This document shows, in pieces, positions 1 to 7,993 of a stretch of 64,000 nt of DNA. Made by a program: the position numbers and the translations under genes. The notes beneath the pieces are model-generated. The model did not search any database and was not told the DNA's origin. It worked only from the letters and a program-made list of their open reading frames with translations. Numbering within the stretch: the first letter of the stretch is position 1; every line of letters starts with the position of its first letter. The stretch is taken from contig NZ_FOIR01000002.1 in NCBI RefSeq assembly GCF_900111145.1, positions 992,001-1,056,000 on the forward strand. The letters are read 5' to 3'. Source of the stretch: Roseivirga pacifica (GTDB lineage Bacteria; Bacteroidota; Bacteroidia; Cytophagales; Cyclobacteriaceae).

Positions 1-1
1 A

Positions 2-628
2 GAACAAATTAAGTCTGACGAGGGAACGCATATATACATGTATCCGCTCGAAGGCAAATACATTCACGATGTACTGGCAGCACTACTGGCCTACCGAATA
101 AGCGTGAGCCAGCCAATTTCCTTTTCCATCGCCTCGAATGATTATGGTTTTGAAATCTTAACCGACCTAGACATTGAAATTGAAGACTTTTTAGAACTAG
201 ACCTCTTCAGTGAAGAAAACCTGATGGACGACATATATGCCAGCATTAACAATACTGAAATGGCCAAACGCAAGTTTAGAGATATTGCTGCCATTTCTGG
301 GCTTATTTTTCAAGGTTACCCAGGTAAAAACGTTACAAACAAACACCTACAGGCCTCTTCCAGCATGATCTTCAAGGTTTTTCAAGATTATGACCCAGAG
401 AACCTCCTACTGAAACAAGCCAACGAAGAAGTACTTTCGCTTCAGTTTGAAAAATCAAGATTGAAATCTGCATTATCGAGAATCAACCAACAAGAGATTA
501 TTGTAAAAAAGTTATCTCAACCCACCCCGTTCTGTTTCCCTATAATGGTAGACCGCTTACGAGAACGCTACACAAACGAACTACTATCCGAAAGAATAGC
601 CAAAATGCAACTGGAGTTCGGAGACTAA
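2..628 (+). CDS. Ligase-associated DEXH-box helicase (Lhr-core-like), C-terminal part
   Basis: The reading frame is open from base 2 and the start lies outside the window; 208 C-terminal residues are visible. The text YPLEGKYIHDVLAALLAYRI followed by FSIASNDYGFEI and LIFQGYPGKN matches, from memory, the C-terminal domain of the Lhr-like helicases found beside a DNA ligase, an exonuclease and the phosphoesterase PdeM (the LAD repair cluster). Lhr-core enzymes are 3'-5' ATP-driven DNA translocases; the ATPase core itself is not in view. The call is strengthened by pdeM lying 7.4 kb downstream on the same strand. It ends with a TAA stop, and a strong hairpin terminator follows about 235 bp later. 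The ATG at 38 is internal and not the real start. Confidence 0.8.
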   Translation, partial: EQIKSDEGTHIYMYPLEGKYIHDVLAALLAYRISVSQPISFSIASNDYGFEILTDLDIEIEDFLELDLFSEENLMDDIYASINNTEMAKRKFRDIAAISGLIFQGYPGKNVTNKHLQASSSMIFKVFQDYDPENLLLKQANEEVLSLQFEKSRLKSALSRINQQEIIVKKLSQPTPFCFPIMVDRLRERYTNELLSERIAKMQLEFGD

Positions 629-862
629 GATACACCCTAGGACTATTCGAAAAGAAAACTCTAATTTCAAGCCACAAACCCACACAAAAGACAAGAAAGT
701 GCAGAAAATTATGTTGAGCCTTGAGAAAGCTGCCTCAGCAAACTCTAAAAAAATCCACTTTTTTTCCTTTAACTAAATCCAGCTAGCACACCTGCTTCGT
801 AAGGTTAAATAAGTGTTTATAGTATTTCAACTAATTAGGTTTTGGTTGATAAGGTTGAGTCT
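629..862. other. Non-coding spacer after the helicase gene
   Basis: No credible reading frame is present. The stretch is A-rich and ends in the terminator hairpin at 863-889. Another 150 bp of A+T-rich sequence follows before the CHRD lipoprotein and probably holds its promoter, but I could not pick a convincing -7/-33 pair. Confidence 0.5.
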
Positions 863-898
863 GATCCCGGTAATGTTATTATCGGGATCTATTTTTTA
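863..898 (+). terminator. Rho-independent terminator
   Basis: A 12-bp stem pairs GATCCCGGTAAT (863-874) with ATTATCGGGATC (878-889), with one G-U pair and a 3-base loop. A run of T with one A follows (890-898). It lies on the plus strand downstream of the helicase gene and before the CHRD lipoprotein, so it separates the two transcription units. Confidence 0.8.
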
Positions 899-1048
899 TA
901 GCCAAAGTTCTTTTGACAAACACAAAAGGATAATTTAACCACCCTCACAAACAGGTTATTACAATAAAATTCAGAATTTATTCTAATCTATTAAATCCAA
1001 TCACCCAGGTTACTTAGTAAGTATGGTTACAACAAAAGAATAACAACC

Positions 1049-3001
1049 ATGTTAAAACCTACAAGAAAATTATTTCAAAACCTTAGCAAAGTTCTCACTT
1101 TGGTATTTGCGTTTACAATTGTCGTTTCCTGCGACAATGATGACGATGCACCTGCCCCACCTTTGACAGGCGACAAAGTTACTTTTAGCCTTTCTGCCGT
1201 TGGCTCATCTGGTGTAATGGGTTCTGCAATCTTCGAAAAGAGAGAAGACAACACTACAATTTTAACGCTAGACTTGAGCGGAACCAGTTCGGGAGGCTCA
1301 CACCCTTCTCACATTCACTTTAACACTGCTGCAGAAGGTGGAGACATAGCTGTTAGCCTTACTCCTGTAGATGGCAGCACCGGAATGAGCGAGACAACCA
1401 TCTCGATGTTAGATGACGGTACAGCGATTACTTATGACGAGCTGATTATGTTTGATGGATACATTAATGTTCACAATAGCTCGAACGACTTAGCTACACT
1501 ACTTGCACAAGGCGATATTGGAGAAAACGCCCTTACTGGCAACATGACCAGCTATGATTTGGCAGCTGTAAGCGACCCAGACATTATGGGAACGGCAACT
1601 TTTTACGAAAGAGCCAACAACGAAACCCTTGTTGAAATTAGCTTAATGAACGACCCTAGCGATAGCGATAGACCAATTCATATTCATGAAAACACCGCTG
1701 TTGAAGGCGGAGATATCGCTATTACCCTGAGCAACGTGATGAACGGATGGAGTAAAACTAACGTGGCATCGTTTGACAACGGCACCGCCATTACTTATAC
1801 CGAATTAACCAATTACGATGGATACATTAATGTTCACGCTAGCGCAAATGATTTAGCAACCCTAGTAGCCCAAGGCGACATTGGACAAAACAAACTAACG
1901 AGCATGTCTGAGGAATACCCACTTTCATCGGTGGCAGACCCCGACATTTCCGGTACTGCAACATTTACCAAACGCATGAACGGAGAAACCTTGGTAACCG
2001 TAATGCTAGAAAATGATCCGAGTGACAGCGATAGACCCATGCACATTCACATGAACACCGCGGCTGAAGGCGGAGGAATTGCTGTAACCTTGAATAGCGT
2101 AATGGCCGGATGGAGCAAAACAAACGTAGCAATGCTAGATGCCGGTGGCGATATTACTTACGATGAACTAATTACGTACGATGGCTACATTAACGTACAT
2201 GCCAGTGCTGATGACTTAGCTACACTGGTTGCCCAAGGTGATATTGGACAGAATAAGTTAACTGGCGAATCTAAAGCCTATACTTTAGGCGAAAAAGATG
2301 TAACAGGTATTAACGGTACATTCACAGTATACGAAAGAATGAATGGCGAATCTTTGGGAATTGTGGCCCTTAACGGAACCATTACAGGCGGCTCTCACCC
2401 TGGACACATCCACATGAATGCCGCTATAGAAACAGGCGGAATCGCATTCACCTTTAACCCAGTTGATGGCGCCACAGGCAAATCAGTAAACAATATTGCC
2501 ATGCTTGATGACGGAACTGCCATTACGTATGATGAGCTATTGAATTACAATGGTTATGTGAATATTCACAACAGCACAGCAGACCTAGGTACAATTATTG
2601 CCCAAGGCGACATTGGCGCCAATGAGTTAACTGGTACTTCAATGAGCTACACCTTAAATGAGGTAGACCAACCAGGCACAAGCGGAACCATTACTTTTAT
2701 GCAAAGAAAAGACGGTACTACGCTTTCAAAAATTGAATTGATGAATACCATGATCACAGATTCACACCCTGGTCATATTCATGAGAATTCTGCTGCCGAA
2801 GGCGGTGACATCCTATTCACATTTAACAATGTGGACGGAAGCACAGGCATTGCAATGACCAACATTAGAATGCTAGATGACGGCACAAGCATAACTTATG
2901 ATGATATACTGAGCTTAGACGGCTATGTAAACATTCATAAGAGCGCTAACGACCTAGCTACACTTGTAGCGCAGGGCGATATAGGCAGCAACGCAAATTA
3001 A
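1049..3001 (+). CDS. Lipoprotein with five tandem CHRD domains
   Basis: The 650-residue product starts with a charged region, a hydrophobic stretch (about residues 15-27) and a lipobox-like VVSC with Cys28, followed by DNDDDD, so it is probably a surface or periplasmic lipoprotein. The remainder is five repeats of about 120 residues (roughly 43-165, 166-286, 287-406, 407-528, 529-650). Each has an HIH motif (HPSHIH, RPIHIH, RPMHIH, HPGHIH, HPGHIH) and the phrase GYINVH or GYVNIH followed by DLATL-AQGDIG or a variant. This is the pattern of CHRD domains (PF07452), first described in chordin and of unknown function in bacteria. Repeats 2 and 3 are closest to each other (both carry DPSDSDRP and GWSKTNVA), pointing to recent internal duplication. 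It appears to be a single-gene unit. Confidence 0.85.
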   Translation: MLKPTRKLFQNLSKVLTLVFAFTIVVSCDNDDDAPAPPLTGDKVTFSLSAVGSSGVMGSAIFEKREDNTTILTLDLSGTSSGGSHPSHIHFNTAAEGGDIAVSLTPVDGSTGMSETTISMLDDGTAITYDELIMFDGYINVHNSSNDLATLLAQGDIGENALTGNMTSYDLAAVSDPDIMGTATFYERANNETLVEISLMNDPSDSDRPIHIHENTAVEGGDIAITLSNVMNGWSKTNVASFDNGTAITYTELTNYDGYINVHASANDLATLVAQGDIGQNKLTSMSEEYPLSSVADPDISGTATFTKRMNGETLVTVMLENDPSDSDRPMHIHMNTAAEGGGIAVTLNSVMAGWSKTNVAMLDAGGDITYDELITYDGYINVHASADDLATLVAQGDIGQNKLTGESKAYTLGEKDVTGINGTFTVYERMNGESLGIVALNGTITGGSHPGHIHMNAAIETGGIAFTFNPVDGATGKSVNNIAMLDDGTAITYDELLNYNGYVNIHNSTADLGTIIAQGDIGANELTGTSMSYTLNEVDQPGTSGTITFMQRKDGTTLSKIELMNTMITDSHPGHIHENSAAEGGDILFTFNNVDGSTGIAMTNIRMLDDGTSITYDDILSLDGYVNIHKSANDLATLVAQGDIGSNAN

Positions 3002-3022
3002 TTAGATAGTTCTTTTTGTTTA

Positions 3023-3165
3023 AAAGAGGCTGTCTCAAAAGCTAAACGTCATTCCCGACACCCATCGGGAATCTCCTCAAACTAGATCCAAAGCCTGAAG
3101 GAGATTCCCAGTCAAGCTGAGAATGACGATATTAGTCGGCTTTTGAAGACAGCCTCTTTTTTTAT
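3023..3165 (+). terminator. Long nested palindromic repeat ending in a T-run
   Basis: Outer arms AAAGAGGCTGTCTCAAAAGC (3023-3042) and its inverted copy at 3139-3159 (one extra base) enclose two inner inverted pairs: CGTCATTC (3047-3054) with GAATGACG (3121-3128), and GGGAATCTCC (3067-3076) with GGAGATTCCC (3100-3109). A run of T follows at 3157-3163. It can serve as the terminator of the CHRD gene, but its size and nesting look like a dispersed intergenic repeat rather than a simple terminator. Confidence 0.7.
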
Positions 3166-3197
3166 ACAATAGGTACTCTGTTAAAAACATTGAGACT

Positions 3198-3205
3198 TAC
3201 CTTTG
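3198..3205 (+). promoter_or_regulatory. Bacteroidota-type -7 box
   Basis: TACCTTTG fits the TAnnTTTG -7 consensus and sits 4 bases before the ATG at 3210. That predicts a very short or absent leader for the DUF3817-GNAT pair. No clear -33 TTG is seen at the right distance. Confidence 0.45.
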
Positions 3206-3209
3206 CAGC

Positions 3210-3500
3210 ATGATCAAAGCCCTCAGCATTCTTGCCATTTTAGAAGGCATTAGCTACTTACTTTTACTCGGAGTGTGCATGCCATTAAAGTATATTTTCG
3301 GCATTCCAGAACCAACCTACCCTGTCGGACTCGCCCACGGTGTTTTATTTGTAGCTTACTGCGCCATGGTGGTATTTGTAGCCATAAGCATGAAGTGGAA
3401 AGCAAAAACCACATTAATGGCACTAGCCGCCTCCCTACTCCCATTTGCCCCATTCGTAGTCGAGAAGCGTATTTTAAGAGAATACACTGTTTCAAAATGA
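3210..3500 (+). CDS. DUF3817 small integral membrane protein
   Basis: This 96-residue protein is mostly hydrophobic with about three membrane segments (residues 5-25, 40-62, 67-85) and a basic tail (EKRILREY). The N-terminal ILEGISYLLLL, the GLAHGVLF phrase and the length fit the DUF3817 family (PF12823) of inner-membrane proteins of unknown role. Its stop overlaps the start of the GNAT gene (ATGA at 3497-3500), so the two are translationally coupled. A -7-like box lies just before the start. Confidence 0.75.
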   Translation: MIKALSILAILEGISYLLLLGVCMPLKYIFGIPEPTYPVGLAHGVLFVAYCAMVVFVAISMKWKAKTTLMALAASLLPFAPFVVEKRILREYTVSK

Positions 3501-4015
3501 AACATTTCATCAGGCCAGCGAAACCAACAGAATTCAACCAAATAGGCGAACTCTTGGTCGAAGTATTCGGGAATATTCCAGGCTTTCCTACTCCCGAAAC
3601 CCAACCTCGCTACTTTGATGTGCTCCGCAACATCGGGGAACTCATAAAACGCAAGCACACCCAACTGCTCGTTTGTGAAACAGCCGGAACAATAAGCGGT
3701 GCCGTAGTATACATTAGCCATATGAGTGAATATGGTTCGGGAGGAATAGCTCCCAAAGAAATCGACACGGCCGCCTTTAGGCTGTTAGCTGTCTCCCCAC
3801 AACACAAAGGCAAAGGTATTGGCAAATCACTCTCACAATGGTGCATAGCAACCGCCAAAGCAGCCGGTTTTAAGCAAATGATCATTCATACAACCGAATC
3901 CATGCAAGTGGCATGGGGAATGTATGAGCGACTAGGTTTTAAACGGGCAACCGATCTCGACTTTATGCAGGAAAACCTACCGGTTTTAGGTTTTAGACTT
4001 ATTTTCAACAAATAG
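3497..4015 (+). CDS. GNAT-family N-acetyltransferase
   Basis: The product is 172 residues from the ATG at 3497. The open frame extends further upstream, but a longer protein would run through the DUF3817 gene; the ATGA overlap and the typical GNAT opening MKHFIRPAKP support the shorter start. The acetyl-CoA motif A is visible as LLAVSPQHKGKGIGKSL (residues 96-112, Q/RxxGxG type), and AWGMYERLGFKRA near residue 145 is the usual motif B. The acceptor cannot be read from sequence. Confidence 0.85.
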   Translation: MKHFIRPAKPTEFNQIGELLVEVFGNIPGFPTPETQPRYFDVLRNIGELIKRKHTQLLVCETAGTISGAVVYISHMSEYGSGGIAPKEIDTAAFRLLAVSPQHKGKGIGKSLSQWCIATAKAAGFKQMIIHTTESMQVAWGMYERLGFKRATDLDFMQENLPVLGFRLIFNK

Positions 4016-4074
4016 CCAACTTTCCAAAACAGTTTTAACCTTCCACAGTTTGTTCATTTTGAATTAACTTTTAG

Positions 4075-6438
4075 ATGAAACCTCATTTCTACCTCACACT
4101 CTTACTCTTATGCGTTTACTCAAGCGCACTAAGCTATCAAAACAAAGCTCAAATTGCTGGCTATGTTACTGATGCAAAGACAGAAGAACCGATCCCTGGA
4201 GCAACCATTCAGCTGGTTGGCACAACCCAAGGGGCTATCTCCGATGAGAATGGCTATTTCTTGATCAGCAACGTTGAGCCAAACACCTATACGCTTCAAT
4301 GCTCATTTATTGGCTTTGAGAGCGTTTTAAAGTACGGAGTGATTGTTCGTACAGGCGGAAGCCCAAACGTTAATTTCAGCCTACAAGAAAGCGCTGAGGA
4401 GCTGGAAGAAGTTGTGATTACTGCCAACCCATTTGAAAAACTGGCAGAAACGCCCCTATCCATTCAACAACTAAATGCCGATGAGATTGCCAACTATCCG
4501 GGTGGAAACAATGATATCGCCAAAGTAGTACAGTCGCTGCCAGGGGTATCGGGCTCCATAGGCGGTTTCCGAAACGATGTGATCATTCGAGGTGGCGCGC
4601 CTAACGAAAACGTGTACTACTTGGACGGTATTGAGATACCAAACATCAACCACTTTACTACCCAAGGTAGCGCTGGCGGACCTGTCGGCTTGCTCAACGT
4701 AAGCTTCTTTGAAGGCGTGACACTTGCTACAAGTGCGTTTGGTGCCCAATACGACAATGCCCTCTCTGGCGTATTACAGTTTGACCAAAGAAATGGTAAC
4801 AACCGCAGGTTCAAAACCAACTTTAGGGTAAGTAGTAGCGAGGCTGCTTTAACAGTAGAGTCCCCGCTATTTAAGGGCAACAATGAGACATCAAAAACAT
4901 CGTTTATTGCCTCGGCCAGAAGGTCATATTTGCAGTTTCTCTTTCAAGCAATAGACCTTCCTTTTCTCCCAGATTACTGGGACTATCAGTTTAAAGTAAC
5001 ACATCAAATAGATAAGTATAATGAACTGATTTTTACAGGAGTTGGGTCAATCGATGATTTTAGTATAAATGTACCCGATGAGTATGACCCTGAACAACAG
5101 GCCACACTGGAGCAGGTACCCATTATAAATCAGCGGACTAACACTATTGGCGTGAGTTGGAAGTCGCGTTTTAAAGATGGTTCAGGCTTTCTGCAAACCA
5201 CTTTAAGCAACAACACCTTAAACAATGATTTTCAGCGTTTTGAAGACAATGTAAACGAGAACGGGCTTTACTTTCAGAACATCTCTGAAGAAAACGAAAC
5301 CAAACTGCGCGTAAACTACACCAAATTCAAAGGCGATTGGACTTTTATAACTACCGCCAGTCTTCAGGCTGTCTCCTACTCCAACAACAACATTGACCTG
5401 GTAAACAACAACAGCTTTAACGACAAAATTAGCTTTGCCAAGTACGGAGCCTCCTTTCAGGCAAGCAGGTCTTTGCTTTCTGATAGGCTCGATCTTTCAG
5501 CCGGAATTAGAACTGATGGCAACTCTTTTACCGACTCGGGCAACGAAATGTGGAATACACTAAGTCCACGTATTTCAGCCAGCTATACTTGGGATGCACA
5601 ACGCAAGTGGTCAGTTAATGCATCGCTCGGCAGATACTTTAAGCTACCTTCCTATACGGTACTTGGCTACAGTGCCTCTGGGCAATTTGTGAATAAAGAC
5701 ACGGAGTACATCAGCAGTAACCATGCTGTGTTTGGGGTCGAATACTTGGCTACACCGTCATCGCGCTTTACTATCGAAGGCTTTTATAAAAAATACAACA
5801 ACTACCCAGTTTCACTTGAGAAAGGAGTTTCGCTAGCCAACTTAGGTGGCGATTTTTCTGTAGTTGGCAACGAGCCTGTAAGCAGTATTGGCTTAGGCAG
5901 AACCTATGGACTGGAGTTTTTATATCAGAAAAAATTCACCGGTAACTACTACGCTATTCTAGCTTATACACTTTTTAAAAGTGAGTTTTCTGGAGTAACG
6001 GAAGACTACTTACCTAGTGCCTGGGATAGTAGACATCTACTCACTTTTACTGGTGGTTATAAGTTTGGCACCAACTGGGAGGCCAGTGCCCGCATGCGAT
6101 TAATCGGCAAAACGCCTTACGCCCCTGTAGACCTTGACGCTACGCAAAACAGCTACCCGGCTATAATTTTGGACTACAACCAATTGGGTTCGGTATATCT
6201 TGATACGTTTAACCAAACCGATGTGCGAATTGATAAGAAATGGAATTTCAGCAATTGGACGTTTAACGTGTACGTAGAAATTCAAAACATCTTTGGGCAA
6301 AACATTCCTTCGCAGCCGGAGTATGGTTTGAATAGAGATGAGAATGGTAACATCATTCAGCCCGAAACGGTGGTACAAATTGCTGAAACCGACAACTCGA
6401 GTATTTTACCACAAATTGGGATTGTGATAGATTTTTAA
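4075..6438 (+). CDS. TonB-dependent outer-membrane receptor
   Basis: The product is 787 residues: a signal peptide (about 1-21), a carboxypeptidase-regulatory-like beta-sandwich (about 27-112, with IAGYVTDAKTEEPIPGATI and SDENGYFLISNV), then a plug domain starting near EEVVITANPFEKLAETPLSI (about 116) with VVQSLPGV and VIIRGGAPNENVYYLDGIEI, then a 22-strand-type barrel ending in an aromatic residue (VIDF). It would import a ligand across the outer membrane using TonB energy. No SusD partner or TonB gene is next to it, so the substrate is unknown. It stands alone on the plus strand between the GNAT gene and a repeat-bearing region. Confidence 0.9.
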   Translation: MKPHFYLTLLLLCVYSSALSYQNKAQIAGYVTDAKTEEPIPGATIQLVGTTQGAISDENGYFLISNVEPNTYTLQCSFIGFESVLKYGVIVRTGGSPNVNFSLQESAEELEEVVITANPFEKLAETPLSIQQLNADEIANYPGGNNDIAKVVQSLPGVSGSIGGFRNDVIIRGGAPNENVYYLDGIEIPNINHFTTQGSAGGPVGLLNVSFFEGVTLATSAFGAQYDNALSGVLQFDQRNGNNRRFKTNFRVSSSEAALTVESPLFKGNNETSKTSFIASARRSYLQFLFQAIDLPFLPDYWDYQFKVTHQIDKYNELIFTGVGSIDDFSINVPDEYDPEQQATLEQVPIINQRTNTIGVSWKSRFKDGSGFLQTTLSNNTLNNDFQRFEDNVNENGLYFQNISEENETKLRVNYTKFKGDWTFITTASLQAVSYSNNNIDLVNNNSFNDKISFAKYGASFQASRSLLSDRLDLSAGIRTDGNSFTDSGNEMWNTLSPRISASYTWDAQRKWSVNASLGRYFKLPSYTVLGYSASGQFVNKDTEYISSNHAVFGVEYLATPSSRFTIEGFYKKYNNYPVSLEKGVSLANLGGDFSVVGNEPVSSIGLGRTYGLEFLYQKKFTGNYYAILAYTLFKSEFSGVTEDYLPSAWDSRHLLTFTGGYKFGTNWEASARMRLIGKTPYAPVDLDATQNSYPAIILDYNQLGSVYLDTFNQTDVRIDKKWNFSNWTFNVYVEIQNIFGQNIPSQPEYGLNRDENGNIIQPETVVQIAETDNSSILPQIGIVIDF

Positions 6439-6468
6439 TTTAGATAACAACCTGTTGAGTGTTACAAA

Positions 6469-6492
6469 AGCCTTGGTAAGGACACCAAGGCT
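6469..6492 (+). repeat. 24-bp palindromic repeat, copy 1
   Basis: Arms AGCCTTGGT and ACCAAGGCT are separated by AAGGAC. It matches the copies at 7057 and 7353 except for one base (A for G) at the stem end next to the loop. It lies just after the TonB receptor gene. There is no T-run, so it is probably not a terminator. Confidence 0.75.
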
Positions 6493-6514
6493 AGAAGGTC
6501 TCAATGAATGCCGA

Positions 6515-6781
6515 TTAAGGAAAAAGCTTATAAATATCTTTTCTATGGGCAACTCTAGCAAACTCAACGCGAGTTCCATCAACAAAAACACCTATTCTAT
6601 AATTACCTGAACGAATTCGAAACGCGTTTTCAAAACCAGACAATTTCTTGACTCCAGCAATACCATCTATAACCTCAACGGATTTGACGAGTTCAATGAT
6701 CTCAGCTATGGATTTTAGGTCTTTTGACTTTTTAATTTTATCTAAATCCTTATAAAACTTTTTAAGGAAAACTACTTCCAT
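6515..6781 (-). CDS. RelE/ParE-type toxin
   Basis: The product is 88 residues, the normal length for RelE/ParE-superfamily toxins. It has the family pattern: an N-terminal strand (MEVVFLKKFYKDLDKI), a helical hairpin, then FRIRSGNYRIGVFVDG and a C-terminal strand VEFARVAHRKDIYKLFP. The basic and polar residues in the RSGNYRIG and AHRKDIY segments are where RelE-type mRNA interferases carry their active site. Its ATG shares one base with the stop of the upstream antitoxin gene (TGATG), the normal toxin-antitoxin arrangement. Whether it is an RNase or a gyrase poison cannot be told. Confidence 0.8.
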   Translation of the reverse strand: MEVVFLKKFYKDLDKIKKSKDLKSIAEIIELVKSVEVIDGIAGVKKLSGFENAFRIRSGNYRIGVFVDGTRVEFARVAHRKDIYKLFP

Positions 6782-6978
6782 CAGCCGTTTAGCTTTGACA
6801 TAATTTCTTCTTCGGATACAGTTTCAGTTCGATCGGCTTCTCTCATCAATAGCGCAAGCCCAAGGTCTTCGCTATCCTCATCAGAGAGTACTTTTGACTT
6901 TACTCCTAACTTTTTCAATAGCTCAGAGATAAACTTTAACTCTTCGGAGCTTTTGGGATTAATAACTATAGAACTCAT
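6781..6978 (-). CDS. Putative antitoxin of the RelE-type module
   Basis: This 65-residue acidic protein lies directly upstream of, and overlaps by one base, the RelE-like toxin gene. The N-terminal strand SSIVINPKSSEELKFISELL could be the dimer/DNA-binding part, and the charged C-terminal half (SDEDSED, READRTETVSEEEIM) would wrap the toxin. I do not recognise a named antitoxin family; the call rests mainly on position, size and charge. Such pairs usually autoregulate. Confidence 0.65.
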   Translation of the reverse strand: MSSIVINPKSSEELKFISELLKKLGVKSKVLSDEDSEDLGLALLMREADRTETVSEEEIMSKLNG

Positions 6979-7056
6979 AATTCAAATATAATTAAATGCA
7001 AAAACGCATGCTAGTGTTATTAGTTCGATTATCCACTAACCATATAGCCATTAAAA

Positions 7057-7376
7057 AGCCTTGGTGAGGACACCAAGGCTGGCAGAAGAATTACCAGCAA
7101 ATGTCTTGTACCTAACGGCACAATGGTTGGCTTTATATTCTATTGGCTACCCATGTGCTGTCCCTACGGGACAAATGGTTCGGGTAGGTTCTAGCTATGG
7201 AGAATTTAAGGTTCTGAAAAGTACGAAGCCCTATTATACTTTGCAGCCACTACCAAGTCCCAGAGGGACTAAATATTGGTAGCATATACGTACCTGGTTA
7301 CCTACCGTGCCTTTAGGTACGGAACTCTGACAAACTAGCTAAAAAGCATAAACGCCTTGGTGAGGACACCAAGGCT
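7057..7376. repeat. Intergenic repeat unit bounded by two 24-bp palindromes
   Basis: Copies of the palindrome at 7057-7080 and 7353-7376 (arms GCCTTGGTG and CACCAAGGC, loop AGGA) flank about 270 bp with further small inverted motifs: GTCCCTACGGGAC (7159-7171), GTCCCAGAGGGAC (7257-7269) and GTGCCTTTAGGTAC (7308-7321), plus ACTAAATATTGGTAG-like text. One frame is open through 7061-7282 but its product is low-complexity and repeat-derived, so I treat the unit as non-coding. It fills the gap between the toxin-antitoxin pair and the DUF2147 gene. Confidence 0.7.
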
Positions 7377-7489
7377 GGCTGTAAAACACCCCATTAATGT
7401 GTTCTACCGGACATATAATTTGGACTAACGGCAGGCACAAATTCTCTGAAACAAATTCACCATTTACCTAATCCACCAATTAGCTCAGC

Positions 7490-7930
7490 CTACTCTGTTC
7501 TTGTCCACACTACAGTTTTGCCGAACATGGGTGCACCGATATAGCCACGAACTTCAAGCTTCTCTTTTTTTAAGCGCATGCGGCAGCTGTAAGTCTTACC
7601 TTCTTTAGGGTCGTAGATTTCTCCATCCTCCCACTGTCCATCGTCAAACACAAAATCCTTCACCAGTTTCATTCCAATAATCGGGCGGGTTTTGAGTGCG
7701 TCATCCGGGTTTTCCTTATCCAACTTCGGTTTTCCTTGCTCGTTCAATGGTTCCTTAAGCCAAACGATTTTGCCGTGGTATTTCCCAGCCTCTTTAAAAA
7801 TCTCAATCTTCGCACCGCCATCATCGGTCATCCAAAAACCTAAAACATCATCGGGGTTATTTTGCATGGCCGTACCTAAAACAAACACGGTAACTAGGGC
7901 AAAAAGGGAAAAGGCGCTTTTCATCATCAA
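7490..7930 (-). CDS. Secreted DUF2147 protein
   Basis: The product is 146 residues with a signal peptide (about 1-22, FALVTVFVLGTAMQ) and then the DUF2147 pattern: DVLGFWMTDDGGAKIEIFKEAGKYHG, KIVWL, the central TRPIIGMKLVKDF, and a C-terminal beta half with GEIYDPKEGKTYSCRM, EVRGYIGAPMFGKTVVWTR. Members are periplasmic or extracellular beta-barrel-like proteins of unknown function. Three consecutive ATG codons open the gene, so the exact first residue is uncertain. It is divergent from pdeM with a 63-bp gap. Confidence 0.85.
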   Translation of the reverse strand: MMMKSAFSLFALVTVFVLGTAMQNNPDDVLGFWMTDDGGAKIEIFKEAGKYHGKIVWLKEPLNEQGKPKLDKENPDDALKTRPIIGMKLVKDFVFDDGQWEDGEIYDPKEGKTYSCRMRLKKEKLEVRGYIGAPMFGKTVVWTRTE

Positions 7931-7993
7931 TCTGAATTTTATATTTGAGTTTCAAATGTTCGTCTATCACAACGTGAGCATTCTAAAGTTAAC

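Noticed and set aside
1834-2046. Minus-strand frames inside the CHRD gene and other long genes
   Set aside because: They mirror repetitive or biased codons of the real plus-strand genes and lack any family signature.
3275-3496. N-terminal extension of the GNAT frame
   Set aside because: It runs out of frame through the DUF3817 gene, and the ATGA overlap with a standard GNAT N-terminus marks the real start at 3497.
7061-7282. Open frame of 73 codons inside the repeat unit
   Set aside because: The product follows the palindromes and small inverted motifs and has no protein-like character; similar repeat text occurs in non-coding spacers.
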